The notes below the pieces were generated by a model. That model did no database searches. It saw nothing but the letters and a program-made list of their open reading frames with translations, and was not told the DNA's origin. Position numbers and translations under genes: made by a program. Below, piece after piece: positions 1-9,548 of a DNA stretch of 64,000 bases. The first letter of the stretch is position 1. Each line of letters starts with the position of its first letter. This stretch comes from Sporosarcina pasteurii (GTDB lineage Bacteria; Bacillota; Bacilli; Bacillales_A; Planococcaceae). The stretch is from positions 3,100,001 to 3,164,000 of the forward strand of contig NZ_CP160452.1 in the NCBI RefSeq assembly GCF_041295575.1, given 5' to 3'.

Positions 1-123
1 ATCCTTATGAATTTTCACTAAAGCTTTATCAATTTCTGATTGGACCGTTCTCATCCCGGGTTGTGATTGATAGCCTGAAAAATTTGTCCCATCATAGGCA
101 ACGACTGCTTTAACACGCCCCAT
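1..123 (-). CDS. truA: tRNA pseudouridine synthase A, N-terminal fragment
   Basis: Only the first 41 codons are inside the window; the rest lies off the left edge. The visible residues carry the TruA opening motif [10 protein letters not shown], followed by [11 protein letters not shown]. TruA makes pseudouridine at positions 38-40 of the tRNA anticodon arm. The catalytic Asp is outside the window. A GGAGG ribosome site lies 7 nt before the ATG, and the gene begins 12 nt after the ecfT stop. The order ecfA1-ecfA2-ecfT-truA matches B. subtilis, which supports the call despite the short fragment. Confidence 0.93.
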   Translation of the reverse strand, partial: MGRVKAVVAYDGTNFSGYQSQPGMRTVQSEIDKALVKIHKD

Positions 124-135
124 TTTCTAAACCTC

Positions 136-933
136 CTACCCTCTCCAAAAGTAAAGGGAACCGATTAACAAAACTAAAACTACCATTGCAGTGGTATCAC
201 GAGCATCCCATTTGAGTTGTCGGTATCTCGTTCGTCCTTCTCCCCCTCGATAGCCACGCACTTCCATAGCGACTGCTAAGTCTTCTGCACGTTTAAAAGC
301 ACTTACGAACAGCGGCACGAGAAGCGGAATAACGGCTCGAATACGTTCTTTCATTGTACCTGAGCTGATATCAGAACCGCGTGCAAGCTGGGCTTTTAAT
401 ATTTTATCCGTTTCATCCATTAATGTTGGGATAAAACGTAGAGAAATAGACATCATTAACGCAAGTTCATGGACGGGTAACTTGAATCGTTTGAGTGGAT
501 TGAGTAAATCCTCCATCCCGTCTGTGATCGATATTGGTGACGTCGTCAGGGTTAAAATAGAAGTAATTAACACGAGTATAAAGAAACGCAATGAAATAAA
601 AATACCTTGTCGTAAGCCTTCTTCGTAAATTTTAATCATTTTCCAGTCTACTAACAATGCACCTTCCCGTGTAAAAAACAGGTGCATGATGAATGTAAAT
701 ATAATTAAAATCAAAATCGGTTTTAATCCATTCAGAAGAAAGTACAGACGAATTCGAGACGCAAAAATGACAAGCAATGTAAAGCCTAATAAAGTGGCGT
801 ACGTTTGAACATTATTTGCCAGAAAAACAGCGAAAACAAACAGCAATACAAAGATTAACTTTGACCGTGGATCAAGTTTATGTATAAAAGATTGTCCCGG
901 TATAAAACGACCGAAAATCATCTTTTCTAACAT
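136..933 (-). CDS. ecfT: ECF transporter transmembrane subunit EcfT
   Basis: A 265-residue integral membrane protein with several hydrophobic segments, about 25-130 and again at the C-terminus (about 245-262). EcfT is the scaffold of group II energy-coupling-factor transporters. It joins the two ATPases to interchangeable substrate-binding S components such as BioY, which is also encoded in this window. Between the membrane parts lie the Ala-Arg-Gly-type coupling motifs: ARG in QLARGSD (about residue 184) and VRG in AMEVRGY (about 227). These dock into the ATPases in known family members. The start overlaps the end of ecfA2 by 7 bp, implying translational coupling. Confidence 0.95.
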   Translation of the reverse strand: MLEKMIFGRFIPGQSFIHKLDPRSKLIFVLLFVFAVFLANNVQTYATLLGFTLLVIFASRIRLYFLLNGLKPILILIIFTFIMHLFFTREGALLVDWKMIKIYEEGLRQGIFISLRFFILVLITSILTLTTSPISITDGMEDLLNPLKRFKLPVHELALMMSISLRFIPTLMDETDKILKAQLARGSDISSGTMKERIRAVIPLLVPLFVSAFKRAEDLAVAMEVRGYRGGEGRTRYRQLKWDARDTTAMVVLVLLIGSLYFWRG

Positions 934-1799
934 GAATGATCCCCCTCTCGTGCTGCTTGCGCAATCATTTTTGCTAGCTGTTCTTCCGTTAAAGCAGTAT
1001 CCGGAAGTGGGCGACCAATCAGCTTTTCAAAATCTCTTTGAAATTGAACCGTTTTGGGTAACCCAAGTCGATTGGCGAGAAGTTCTTCCTCATTACCAAA
1101 TATCTCTTTTGGAGAACCTGTCATGACAGAAGTTCCATCATGCATGACAATGACATGATCCGCATATCGAGCTGCATCATCCATACTATGTGTGACGAGA
1201 ATCGTCGTCAGATTCTCTTTTTTATGTAGATAATGAAATAACTCCATAATCTCTTTCCGACCACGAGGATCTAATCCTGCAGTTGGCTCGTCCAATATTA
1301 GTATAGAAGGTTTAAAGGCCAATACACCGGCAATGGCAACTCTTCTCATTTGCCCACCTGATAAATCGAATGGCGACTTAGTTGCAACATCTTCCGGCAG
1401 TCCTAACAACTTAATAAGTTCGTATGCTCGTTTTTCTGCTACTTCTTCTGACACGCCAAAATTTAATGGTCCAAACATAATATCTTTCAGAACGGTTTCC
1501 TCAAATAACTGATGTTCCGGAAACTGAAAGACGATGCCGACATGTCTACGTATTTCTTTTAACTCTTTCCCTTTTGTCTTGGCATGGATTGCAATATCGC
1601 CAATATCCACAATGCCTTCAGATGGCTTTAACAGCCCGTTCAAGTGCATCAAGAGTGTTGACTTTCCAGAACCCGTGTGACCGATAATTGCCGTGTAAGA
1701 ACCGGTTGGAATACTCGCCTCTACGCCATGCAAGGCTCTTTTTTCAAACGGCGTATCCTTCCCGTATAAATACCCTACTTGTTGTAGTGAGATGTCCAT
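927..1799 (-). CDS. ecfA2: ECF transporter ATPase EcfA2
   Basis: A 290-residue ABC ATPase with Walker A GHTGSGKST (about 40-48), Q-loop region FQFPEHQLFEE, signature LSGGQMRR, Walker B ILILDEPTAGLDP and H-loop VTHSMDD. All catalytic motifs are intact. It pairs with EcfA1 to energise vitamin and metal uptake through EcfT. The start overlaps the 3' end of ecfA1 by 25 bp, and its stop overlaps ecfT, so the three subunits are produced from one tightly packed transcript. The longer C-terminus, with FEKLIGRPLPD and TEEQLAKMI, is typical of the A2 rather than the A1 paralogue. Confidence 0.95.
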   Translation of the reverse strand: MDISLQQVGYLYGKDTPFEKRALHGVEASIPTGSYTAIIGHTGSGKSTLLMHLNGLLKPSEGIVDIGDIAIHAKTKGKELKEIRRHVGIVFQFPEHQLFEETVLKDIMFGPLNFGVSEEVAEKRAYELIKLLGLPEDVATKSPFDLSGGQMRRVAIAGVLAFKPSILILDEPTAGLDPRGRKEIMELFHYLHKKENLTTILVTHSMDDAARYADHVIVMHDGTSVMTGSPKEIFGNEEELLANRLGLPKTVQFQRDFEKLIGRPLPDTALTEEQLAKMIAQAAREGDHSC

Positions 1800-2623
1800 A
1801 ATTCATTCACCAATTCTTCTTCTGTCATATGTTCACCAGCTAAGTCCAAACCATTTTGACGAATTAAATTCGACATATTCATAGCAAATGGAATATCTAA
1901 ACCGATTGACTCAAGTTTATCACCATCCGAAAATATTTCTTCTGGTGTTCCAATATCCAGTACTTTCCCTTGATTCATGACGATAATTCGATCCGCCAGT
2001 AACGCTTCTTCAAGGTCATGTGTAATTGAGATGACTGTTAAATCCGTTGTTCTTTTTAATTCGGATACGATTTGAATCACTTCTTCTCTTCCTTGTGGAT
2101 CAAGCATCGACGTCGCTTCATCCATAATGAGGAGATTAGGTTTTAATGCCAATGCCCCAGCAATTGCAACACGTTGCTTTTGCCCCCCGGATAAGTGATG
2201 CGGCTCATGATCTAGAAAATCTTCCATTTTAACCAGGGTTAATGATTCGCGAACGACCGTTACCATTTCTTCAAAAGGAACACCTTTGTTTTCCAATGCA
2301 AAAGCAACGTCATCCTGAACAGTCGATCCAACAAACTGATTATCAGGATTTTGAAAAACGATTCCCATTTTAGAACGAACATCCCATATATTTCTAGCAG
2401 TTAATTGCTCTAAAAATACATGGATATTTCCTTCGTCAGGAAATAAGAGTCCAATCATTAGCTTTGCAAGTGTCGATTTTCCCGAACCATTATGTCCAAC
2501 AATTGCAATCCATTCACCGTCATGAATTGTAAATGAAACATCATCTACCGCATTTCTCTTTACCTCTTCATCATCGGTAGGATAGGCAAATGAGACATGA
2601 TCAACTGATAAGATTTCCTTCAC
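1775..2623 (-). CDS. ecfA1: ECF transporter ATPase EcfA1
   Basis: An ABC ATPase of about 282 residues with Walker A GHNGSGKST, signature LSGGQKQRV, Walker B LLIMDEATSMLDP and switch region ITHDLEEA. I chose a GTG start at 2623, giving an N-terminus of VKEILSVDHVSF. A GGGGGTG ribosome site lies 6 nt upstream, and the result matches the family's usual beginning. An in-frame ATG at 2638 lacks a good ribosome site. A GTG at 2713 would read through a terminator-like hairpin and is unlikely. This is the first gene of the ecf module; it follows the ribosomal operon terminator and a possible attenuator. Confidence 0.93.
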   Translation of the reverse strand: MKEILSVDHVSFAYPTDDEEVKRNAVDDVSFTIHDGEWIAIVGHNGSGKSTLAKLMIGLLFPDEGNIHVFLEQLTARNIWDVRSKMGIVFQNPDNQFVGSTVQDDVAFALENKGVPFEEMVTVVRESLTLVKMEDFLDHEPHHLSGGQKQRVAIAGALALKPNLLIMDEATSMLDPQGREEVIQIVSELKRTTDLTVISITHDLEEALLADRIIVMNQGKVLDIGTPEEIFSDGDKLESIGLDIPFAMNMSNLIRQNGLDLAGEHMTEEELVNELWTSHYNK

Positions 2624-2673
2624 TGCCAACACCCCCATCAAGCTATGCTGTCTTAATACTTTTGTTTGTACAA

Positions 2674-2763
2674 ATAAAAAAAAAGCGCGTACCTCATCCG
2701 AAGAAACGCGCACATCTCTATAACCAATACCGGGTGCTCAAGCCGTTATTGCAGATGAGGTAC
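2674..2763 (-). promoter_or_regulatory. Candidate attenuator in the ecfA1 leader
   Basis: On the minus strand a GTACCTCATC segment (plus 2754-2763) can pair perfectly with GATGAGGTAC (plus 2689-2698). The latter is itself part of a short hairpin GCGCGT...ACGCGC (plus 2706-2711 and 2685-2690) followed by a long T-run. The two pairings compete for the same bases, the usual design of a transcription attenuator. I recognise no known riboswitch consensus. Pairing is seen directly; regulation is inferred. Confidence 0.45.
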
Positions 2764-2835
2764 GTAGAGCTAGACCAAACAAGAGTCATCTTGCCGATCG
2801 TAACACTCAGCTTTAAATTGTCGTATAAATCATTT

Positions 2836-2876
2836 TAAAAAAAGGGTGTGGACAGACGTTAGCCGGACACACCCTC
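2836..2876 (-). terminator. Terminator after rplQ
   Basis: On the minus strand AGGGTGTG (plus 2868-2875) and CACACCCT (plus 2843-2850) form an 8-bp stem followed by at least seven T. It ends the S10-spc-alpha ribosomal transcript just before the ecf module. Confidence 0.9.
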
Positions 2877-2889
2877 TTAAAGTTAAACA

Positions 2890-3270
2890 TTAAACAAGTT
2901 CGATAACAACAACAGGTGCACCGTCTCCACGACGAGGACCCATCTTCATGATGCGTGTGTATCCACCTTGACGCTCTGCATAACGTGGTGCAACATCATC
3001 AAAAAGTTTTTGAATTGCATATGTTTTAACTTCTTTACCTTCTTCGTTCTTAGTCGCAACTACTTCACGGCGCATGAATTGTGCAGCTTGACGACGTGCG
3101 TGTAAATCGCCACGTTTACCAAGTGTAATCATTTTTTCAACGACAGAACGAAGCTCTTTTGCACGTGCTTCAGTCGTTTCAATGCGCTCATGTACGATAA
3201 GATCAGTTGTAAGGTCGCGAAGCAACGCTTTACGTTGTGAACTTGTACGTCCTAGTTTTCTGTATGCCAT
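2890..3270 (-). CDS. rplQ: 50S ribosomal protein L17
   Basis: A 126-residue basic protein opening with [19 protein letters not shown], the L17 N-terminal signature, and ending in [11 protein letters not shown]. It is slightly longer than the roughly 120 residues usual in Bacillus; the extra residues lie in a central loop around [12 protein letters not shown]17 binds 23S rRNA near the exit tunnel. It is the last gene of the ribosomal superoperon, 32 bp after rpoA, and is followed by a strong terminator. A GGAGGG ribosome site precedes the ATG. Confidence 0.98.
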   Translation of the reverse strand: MAYRKLGRTSSQRKALLRDLTTDLIVHERIETTEARAKELRSVVEKMITLGKRGDLHARRQAAQFMRREVVATKNEEGKEVKTYAIQKLFDDVAPRYAERQGGYTRIMKMGPRRGDGAPVVVIELV

Positions 3271-3302
3271 AAAAGTTTCCCTCCTTCAACCTATGAAATC
3301 AC

Positions 3303-4247
3303 TCAATCTTCAGTTCGTAGTTCGAGATTAAGTTCATCTAGCTTCGCTTTCACTTCTTCAAGTGATTTACGGCCAAGATTTCGTACTTTCATCATTTCTT
3401 CTTCTGTTTTATTCGAAAGCTCTAAGACAGTATTGATGCCTGCGCGCTTTAGGCAGTTATAAGAACGTACAGAAAGATCTAGTTCTTCAATCGTCATTTC
3501 TAGTACTTTTTCAATCTGATCTTCTTCTTTTTCTACCATAATTTCTGCAGATTGTGCTTCATCTGTCATGTTTACGAATATATTTAAGTGCTCAGTAAGG
3601 ATTTTTGCGCCAAGTGAAACAGCTTCTTTTGGTCCAATGCTGCCATCTGTCGTAACATCGAGTGTTAACTTATCAAAATGCGTTAATTGACCAACTCGCG
3701 TGTTTTCAACTTGGAAGTTTACGCGTGAAACTGGTGTATAAATCGAGTCAACTGGAATTACGCCAATTGCAAGATCTTCACGTTTGTTCATATCCGCAGG
3801 TGCATATCCACGACCACGTACCGCATACATACGCATACGTAAATGGCCATTTTTACCAAGCGTTGCAAGTTTTAGTTCAGGGTTTAGGATTTCAACGTCA
3901 CTATCATGCGTAATATCTGCTGCAGTTACGTCTCCCTCACCTTTTACGTCTACCTCAATTACTTTCTCTTCATCCGAATAGATTTTAAGCGCAAGTTTTT
4001 TCACATTCAAAATGATTGAAGAAACATCTTCAACGACACCTTCAACGGCTGAAAACTCGTGAAGTACGCCATCAATTTGAATTGATGTTACAGCTGCTCC
4101 TGGTAATGAGGAAAGAAGAATGCGTCGTAAGGAATTCCCTAAAGTATTCCCGTATCCACGTTCTAGCGGTTCAATGATAAACTTTCCGAATTTGGAATCT
4201 TCGCTGATTTCTACTGTCTCAATCTTCGGTTTCTCAATTTCGATCAT
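3303..4247 (-). CDS. rpoA: RNA polymerase alpha subunit
   Basis: A protein of 314 residues, the normal Bacillus length. The N-terminal dimerisation domain (about 1-230) contains [20 protein letters not shown], the beta/beta' assembly surface. A linker leads to the C-terminal helix-hairpin-helix domain (about 250-314) with [16 protein letters not shown] and [15 protein letters not shown], which contacts UP-element DNA and activators. It lies between rpsK and rplQ, the standard alpha-operon position. The 137-bp gap before it contains TTGTCA and a TAGAAA 16 nt later, only a weak promoter candidate. Confidence 0.99.
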   Translation of the reverse strand: MIEIEKPKIETVEISEDSKFGKFIIEPLERGYGNTLGNSLRRILLSSLPGAAVTSIQIDGVLHEFSAVEGVVEDVSSIILNVKKLALKIYSDEEKVIEVDVKGEGDVTAADITHDSDVEILNPELKLATLGKNGHLRMRMYAVRGRGYAPADMNKREDLAIGVIPVDSIYTPVSRVNFQVENTRVGQLTHFDKLTLDVTTDGSIGPKEAVSLGAKILTEHLNIFVNMTDEAQSAEIMVEKEEDQIEKVLEMTIEELDLSVRSYNCLKRAGINTVLELSNKTEEEMMKVRNLGRKSLEEVKAKLDELNLELRTED

Positions 4248-4384
4248 TCGTTTACCCTCCTTCGAAACGTCGTATATACTGGCCGTTCCATATTGAAATC
4301 GATTTTCGCATTAGCGAATTTCTATCATACAATTTATCTTTGACAAAAATTGTGTTTCTCAATCAAATGGAGTAAAAGCCATTA

Positions 4385-4774
4385 TTATACACGGCGACGT
4401 TTTGGTGGACGGCAACCGTTATGTGGTACTGGCGTTACGTCTCTAATCGCTGTTACTTCAAGACCAGCAGCTTGTAAAGAACGAATTGCAGCTTCACGAC
4501 CAGCGCCAGGTCCTTTAACAGTTACTTCTAAATTTTTAAGTCCATGTTCCATTGCAACTTTAGCAGCTGTTTCAGCAGCCATTTGTGCTGCAAATGGAGT
4601 AGATTTACGGGAGCCTTTGAAGCCTAGTGCACCAGCACTTGACCATGACAGTGCATTCCCTTGCATATCTGTAATTGTAACAATTGTATTGTTAAACGTC
4701 GAACGGATATGTGCAATACCGTTTTCGATATTCTTTTTCACGCGACGTTTACGTGTGACTTGTCTTTTTGCCAT
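4385..4774 (-). CDS. rpsK: 30S ribosomal protein S11
   Basis: A 129-residue protein with the S11 signatures [29 protein letters not shown] and the C-terminal [18 protein letters not shown]11 sits on the 30S platform and contacts mRNA near the E site. The gene follows rpsM after 29 bp with an AAGGAGG ribosome site. A long reading frame on the opposite strand of the same segment is a coding shadow. Confidence 0.99.
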   Translation of the reverse strand: MAKRQVTRKRRVKKNIENGIAHIRSTFNNTIVTITDMQGNALSWSSAGALGFKGSRKSTPFAAQMAAETAAKVAMEHGLKNLEVTVKGPGAGREAAIRSLQAAGLEVTAIRDVTPVPHNGCRPPKRRRV

Positions 4775-4803
4775 GTTAAGAAGAAACCTCCTTTACCAAT
4801 AAA

Positions 4804-5160
4804 TTATTTTCTAACTGAGCGCTTAGCACCCTTACGAGTACGTGCGTTATTTTTAGTGTTTTGTCCTCGAACAGGTAATCCACGACGGTGACGGATACCA
4901 CGGAAGCTTCCGATTTCCATCAAACGTTTGATGTTAAGAGAAGTTTCACGACGAAGGTCACCTTCTACTCTTAGACTGTCGATTTCTGTACGAATTTTGT
5001 CTAACTCTGCATCCGTTAAATCACGTACACGTGTTTCTTCAGATACACCAGCAGCTTCAAGTACTTTTTTCGCAGTCGTTTTACCGATTCCGAAAACATA
5101 CGTTAATGAGATAACAATGCGCTTATCGCGCGGAATGTCTACACCAGCAATACGTGCCAT
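4804..5160 (-). CDS. rpsM: 30S ribosomal protein S13
   Basis: A 118-residue protein beginning [14 protein letters not shown], with [16 protein letters not shown] (helix-hairpin-helix) and the conserved [16 protein letters not shown] region. S13 sits in the 30S head and forms bridges to the 50S subunit and P-site tRNA. The C-terminal tail, [10 protein letters not shown], is about three residues shorter than in B. subtilis but keeps its strong positive charge. It follows rpmJ in the usual order, with AAGGAGG upstream. Confidence 0.99.
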   Translation of the reverse strand: MARIAGVDIPRDKRIVISLTYVFGIGKTTAKKVLEAAGVSEETRVRDLTDAELDKIRTEIDSLRVEGDLRRETSLNIKRLMEIGSFRGIRHRRGLPVRGQNTKNNARTRKGAKRSVRK

Positions 5161-5184
5161 AAAGATTGTGCACCTCCTTTTATA

Positions 5185-5298
5185 TTAGCCTTGTCTTTGT
5201 TTGTGTTTTGGATTTTCACAGATAACCATTACTCGCCCACGTCTGCGAATAACTTTACATTTTTCACAGATCGGTTTTACAGATGCTCTAACTTTCAT
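5185..5298 (-). CDS. rpmJ: 50S ribosomal protein L36
   Basis: A short gene of 37 codons read directly from the sequence. The protein starts [20 protein letters not shown] and ends [12 protein letters not shown], the standard L36. CEKC together with a later Cys and His makes the C3H zinc site. Because the Cys residues are kept, this is the zinc-binding (C+) paralogue. A GGAGG ribosome site lies 8 nt before the ATG. It lies between infA and rpsM as in other Bacilli. Confidence 0.97.
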   Translation of the reverse strand: MKVRASVKPICEKCKVIRRRGRVMVICENPKHKQRQG

Positions 5299-5335
5299 CT
5301 TACCCAACCTCCTTCATATTCCGGAGTGCAAAAGT

Positions 5336-5554
5336 TTATTTGAAACGGTACGTAATTCGACCGCGTGTTAAATCGTAGGGCGAAAGTTCCATAGTTACTT
5401 TGTCGCCAGGTAGGATGCGAATAAAGTGCATACGAATCTTACCGGATACATGTGCCAGTATCGTATGGCCATTTTCTAACTCTACTTTAAACATCGCGTT
5501 TGGCAACGTTTCTACTACAGTTCCTTCGACTTCAATTACATCGTCTTTCGCCAT
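5336..5554 (-). CDS. infA: Translation initiation factor IF-1
   Basis: A 72-residue S1/OB-fold protein, [20 protein letters not shown], ending in the canonical [14 protein letters not shown]-1 occupies the 30S A site during initiation. Two ATG codons are adjacent; the second (5554) gives the conserved MAKDD start and usual length, and a GGGAG ribosome site serves either. Directly upstream, where map is normally found, there is only a decayed map sequence, so infA now follows adk across a non-coding stretch. Confidence 0.98.
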   Translation of the reverse strand: MAKDDVIEVEGTVVETLPNAMFKVELENGHTILAHVSGKIRMHFIRILPGDKVTMELSPYDLTRGRITYRFK

Positions 5555-5584
5555 CATTCCTGTCTCCCTTCTATATCATTAAAG

Positions 5585-5935
5585 GTTCTCACCAACAATC
5601 GGCATTAGTCGCCTTTAAAGCTTTTTTTCAACATATGTCTGGAACGCAAGAGTGATGTTCGAAAGACGTCTGCCATATTTGTTTCCCGGAGGTCAATATT
5701 CCCAGTTACGGGAATTTAATCGCACCGGAATGGAACACGACCCCGTCCAGAGTGCCGTAAACGAGCTCCTAAGTTACGTTATGACAGTTCTTTCTCCTAC
5801 TAAATGTAGGAATTTCAGAACCAATTCGTCTCGCAGAACTCCAGCAGTTCTTATGCCGGGCATCATATGCTTTTGCAGCTCTTTGTGTGAAATGCCCTTT
5901 CCGTCTAGCATTCACATGCTGCTTCATGGTTCCTG
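5585..5935 (-). pseudogene. map: Decayed methionine aminopeptidase (map) remnant
   Basis: The 420-bp stretch between adk and infA has no intact gene. Reading it on the minus strand in shifting frames gives fragments that match type I methionine aminopeptidase in order. HKELQKHMMPGIRT (from about 5887) resembles HQELKKHIKPGVTT. ELVYG after a stop codon resembles NEELVHG. RRLSNITLAFQTYVEK (about 5621-5674) resembles VRLSNISHAIQTYVE. PIVGEN resembles SIVREY. Stops and frameshifts separate the pieces, and the DIGAKF-to-DSAW region is largely eroded. B. subtilis has map exactly here. The match is by eye, from memory of the family. Confidence 0.8.
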
Positions 5936-5975
5936 AATTCATCAGTTAGCCATGATTGCATGCGCCCGGAAAGGT

Positions 5976-6653
<678 letters not shown>

Positions 6654-6666
6654 TCAATCAAGAAGT

Positions 6667-7959
6667 TTATTTCATAAAACCTTTGTAGTGTCGTTTTACA
6701 AGTTGTGATTCAAGTTGCTTCATCGATTCAAGTGCAACACCAACAACGATGAGCAAGCTCGTTCCTCCAATTTGTAATGACTGTGGAAGATTCGCCAAGT
6801 TAATAAAGAATATTGGCATTACTGCCACCAGCGCTAGGAAAATTGCCCCAACGAAGGTCAGTCTATACAAAGTGCTCGTTAAGTAATCCTGAGTATCTTG
6901 CCCAGGACGAATACCTGGAATATAGGCACCTTGTTTCTTTAGGTTTTCCGCTGCATTCTCAGGGTTGACCTGAATGAAAGCATAGAAATAAGTGAATGCG
7001 ATAATTAATGCGAGATAGATCACCATACCCACCGGGTTTGTATAATCGAATACGTTAATAATCGTCGCTGTAACTTTATTTTCTCCGAAAAACGTTGCCA
7101 ATGATTGCGGCGTGATGAAAAATGCCGCAGCAAAGATTACAGGGATAACACCAGCTGCGTTTAGTTTTAAAGGCATATGCGTCTGCTGGCCTGCAGTCAT
7201 CTGACCACGACCTGTAGCGCGTTTTGCATACTGAACTGGTATTTTACGCAATGCTTCTTGAACGTATATCACGCCCACTGTCACTGCAACAATGACGAGA
7301 AGCAATAATACTGTAATACCTAACTTAATGAATAATGCATCTCCTGCATCTTGAATTTGCGTTGCATAGTATTGGTTAACTGCAGTTGGAATTCCTGCAA
7401 CAATCCCAGCAAAAATGATGATGGAAATACCATTTCCAACACCCTTTTCAGTGATTTTTTCCCCAAGCCATAACAAGAATGCAGTACCTGCCGTTAATAC
7501 AATCGCAATAACAGCATAGGTTGCGATACTTTCGTCTTTTATTAGCATACCACCATACATTCGGTTAAAACCAAATGACATTGCCGTTGCTTGAATAAAC
7601 GCAAGGATGATCGTGAAATATCTCGTGAACTGTGCCAGTTTACGTCTACCCACATCACCTTGTTTTGCCCATTCAGCAAACTTAGGTACAACATCCATCT
7701 GCAATAATTGCATGATGATGGATGCAGTAATATAAGGCATAATTCCCATTGCTAAAATGGAGAAGTTCGCAAGTGCACCACCACCAAAGACGTTCAAAAA
7801 GCCAATTAAACTATGGTCAGTTTGTTGCAATGCAGTTGCATCTACACCTGGTACAGGTATAAATGCACCAAGTCTAAAAGCAATTAAAACGAGCAATGTA
7901 AAGAGGATTTTATTTCTAATATCTTTAACGCGCATAAAGTTAGAGATTGTCTGAAACAT
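6667..7959 (-). CDS. secY: Protein translocase subunit SecY
   Basis: A 430-residue membrane channel protein with ten predicted transmembrane helices, the first about 18-38. The plug region is GGGALANFSILAMGIMPYI, and the cytosolic loop contains PVQYAKRATGRGQ. SecY forms the Sec pore with SecE, also encoded in this window at 35597. The ATG overlaps the rplO stop by one base (TAATG), coupling translation to L15. Length and order are standard. Confidence 0.99.
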   Translation of the reverse strand: MFQTISNFMRVKDIRNKILFTLLVLIAFRLGAFIPVPGVDATALQQTDHSLIGFLNVFGGGALANFSILAMGIMPYITASIIMQLLQMDVVPKFAEWAKQGDVGRRKLAQFTRYFTIILAFIQATAMSFGFNRMYGGMLIKDESIATYAVIAIVLTAGTAFLLWLGEKITEKGVGNGISIIIFAGIVAGIPTAVNQYYATQIQDAGDALFIKLGITVLLLLVIVAVTVGVIYVQEALRKIPVQYAKRATGRGQMTAGQQTHMPLKLNAAGVIPVIFAAAFFITPQSLATFFGENKVTATIINVFDYTNPVGMVIYLALIIAFTYFYAFIQVNPENAAENLKKQGAYIPGIRPGQDTQDYLTSTLYRLTFVGAIFLALVAVMPIFFINLANLPQSLQIGGTSLLIVVGVALESMKQLESQLVKRHYKGFMK

Positions 7960-8399
7960 TAAATCACCTCTGTTTGCCCGCCTGCTTGTTCGATTGCTTC
8001 TTTAGCAGTAGCAGAGAATTTATGAGCTCTTACTGTAAGTTTCTTTTCAAGTTTACCGTTACCAAGAATTTTAATTCCTGATTTCGCTTTACTTACAACT
8101 CCTAATTCAAGCAGCAATTCAGGTGTTACTTCCGTGCCTTCATCGAATAGGTTTAGCTTGTCAAGGTTCACAACAGCATAATCTTTACGATTTACGTTAG
8201 TAAAGCCACGTTTAGGAAGTCGTTGGAAAAGTGGTGTTTGTCCACCTTCGAATCCAAGACGTACACCACCGCCTGAACGGGCGTTTTGTCCTTTATGACC
8301 TTTACCGGAAGTTTTTCCGTAGCCAGATCCGATTCCACGACCGATACGTTTACGGGATTTACGTGCACCAACAGCTGGTTTCATTTCGTGTAATTTCAT
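7959..8399 (-). CDS. rplO: 50S ribosomal protein L15
   Basis: A 146-residue protein with the Gly/Arg-rich N-terminal extension ([34 protein letters not shown]) that threads into 23S rRNA, then a globular domain with [17 protein letters not shown]. It lies between rpmD and secY, as in the B. subtilis spc operon, with a GGAGG ribosome site before the ATG. Confidence 0.99.
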   Translation of the reverse strand: MKLHEMKPAVGARKSRKRIGRGIGSGYGKTSGKGHKGQNARSGGGVRLGFEGGQTPLFQRLPKRGFTNVNRKDYAVVNLDKLNLFDEGTEVTPELLLELGVVSKAKSGIKILGNGKLEKKLTVRAHKFSATAKEAIEQAGGQTEVI

Positions 8400-8432
8400 T
8401 TCATTGGCACCTCCTTATATACAAAATAGGAA

Positions 8433-8615
8433 TTATAGTTCGTTTACTGTGACTAAGTGAGACACTCTATTAATCATGCCACGAATTGCGACGTTGTCTT
8501 CGTGTGCAACTGTTTGATTAATTTTCTTAAGTCCTAGAGCTTCGATTGTTTTACGTTGTGCTGGTTTTGAACCAATCACGCTTTTCGTAAGGGTGATTTC
8601 AAGTTTTTTAGCCAT
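8433..8615 (-). CDS. rpmD: 50S ribosomal protein L30
   Basis: A 60-residue protein [20 protein letters not shown] with [15 protein letters not shown] and a C-terminal [16 protein letters not shown]. This is the usual short bacterial L30, which binds 23S rRNA domain II. It lies 13 bp after rpsE and 33 bp before rplO. A GGGG-rich ribosome site precedes the ATG. Confidence 0.98.
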   Translation of the reverse strand: MAKKLEITLTKSVIGSKPAQRKTIEALGLKKINQTVAHEDNVAIRGMINRVSHLVTVNEL

Positions 8616-8628
8616 CGTCTTTCCCCCC

Positions 8629-9129
8629 TTAACCTAGCAGTTCTTCTACAGTTTTTCCACGTAAGTTCGCTACATCTTCCGCACGCTTCAAGTTCTCAAG
8701 TCCTTGGATTGTTGCACGTACCATGTTAATTGGTGTGCTTGATCCTAAAGATTTAGAAAGAATGTCTGTGATTCCTGCTAGTTCGAGTACGGCACGGACA
8801 GGTCCACCTGCGATAACTCCTGTACCAGGTGCAGCAGGTTTAATAAGAACTTGCCCTGCACCGAAACGTCCAAGAATTTCATGTGGTGTAGTTCCTCTTA
8901 CCATTGGTACTTCAATTAGATTCTTCTTAGCACTTTCGATTGCTTTGCGAATTGCTTCTGGAACTTCTTGCGCTTTTCCTGTTCCGAAACCAACTCGGCC
9001 ATTTTTATCACCGACAACAACAAGAGCAGTAAAACGGAAACGACGTCCACCTTTTACAACTTTTGCTACTCGGTTAATCGTAACTACGCGTTCTTCAAAC
9101 TCACTTTTGTTCTGATCATTACGACGCAT
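8629..9129 (-). CDS. rpsE: 30S ribosomal protein S5
   Basis: A 166-residue protein. The N-terminal double-stranded RNA-binding domain includes [20 protein letters not shown], where S5 spectinomycin-resistance changes are known in other species. The region is followed by [17 protein letters not shown], and the C-terminal domain has [13 protein letters not shown]5 shapes the 30S mRNA entry site and affects decoding accuracy. It lies between rplR and rpmD in the standard order. Confidence 0.99.
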   Translation of the reverse strand: MRRNDQNKSEFEERVVTINRVAKVVKGGRRFRFTALVVVGDKNGRVGFGTGKAQEVPEAIRKAIESAKKNLIEVPMVRGTTPHEILGRFGAGQVLIKPAAPGTGVIAGGPVRAVLELAGITDILSKSLGSSTPINMVRATIQGLENLKRAEDVANLRGKTVEELLG

Positions 9130-9151
9130 TAAATGTGTCCCTCCTTCTTAA

Positions 9152-9514
9152 TTAAAATTCCAGACCATTTTCACGTGCAGCATCTGCTAGAGCCTTTACA
9201 CGGCCGTGAAATAGGTAACCGCCACGGTCGAATACAACCGATTTTAGATCTTTCTCAACGGCTTGTTTCGCGATTAATTCGCCGACTTTTGCAGCAGCTT
9301 CTACATTCGCTTTAGAATCGGATTCAAACGCGTTGTCCATAGTCGAAGCGCTCGCAAGCGTTACACCGTTAACGTCATCGATTAACTGTGCATAGATATG
9401 CTTGTTTGAACGGTATACGTTTAAACGTGGACGAGTTGCTGTTCCGCTTACTTTTGTACGTACGCGTGAATGACGCTTTTTACGAACAGCATTTTTATCA
9501 TTTTTCGTAATCAT
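9152..9514 (-). CDS. rplR: 50S ribosomal protein L18
   Basis: A 120-residue 5S rRNA-binding protein. It opens [20 protein letters not shown] and contains [20 protein letters not shown], then [20 protein letters not shown]. The ATG at 9514 follows a GGAAGGAGTG ribosome site by 6 nt; a longer frame beginning at 9532 would add six unconserved residues over that site. It sits after rplF and before rpsE, as in other Bacilli. Confidence 0.98.
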   Translation of the reverse strand: MITKNDKNAVRKKRHSRVRTKVSGTATRPRLNVYRSNKHIYAQLIDDVNGVTLASASTMDNAFESDSKANVEAAAKVGELIAKQAVEKDLKSVVFDRGGYLFHGRVKALADAARENGLEF

Positions 9515-9548
9515 CGTGGTCACTCCTTCCAAAATGCCCTACGCGGCA

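Noticed and set aside
2624..2713. Upstream GTG start that would lengthen EcfA1 by 30 residues
   Set aside because: The extension reads through a hairpin and poly-T run, lacks a ribosome site and is not typical of the family.
4350..4802. A 150-codon plus-strand open frame over rpsK
   Set aside because: Fully antisense to the conserved S11 gene; no ribosome site and no family resemblance.
5652..5936. A 94-codon plus-strand open frame between adk and infA
   Set aside because: It lies antisense to the decayed map sequence, has no good ribosome site, and its translation resembles no family. The open frame is a by-product of the former coding strand.
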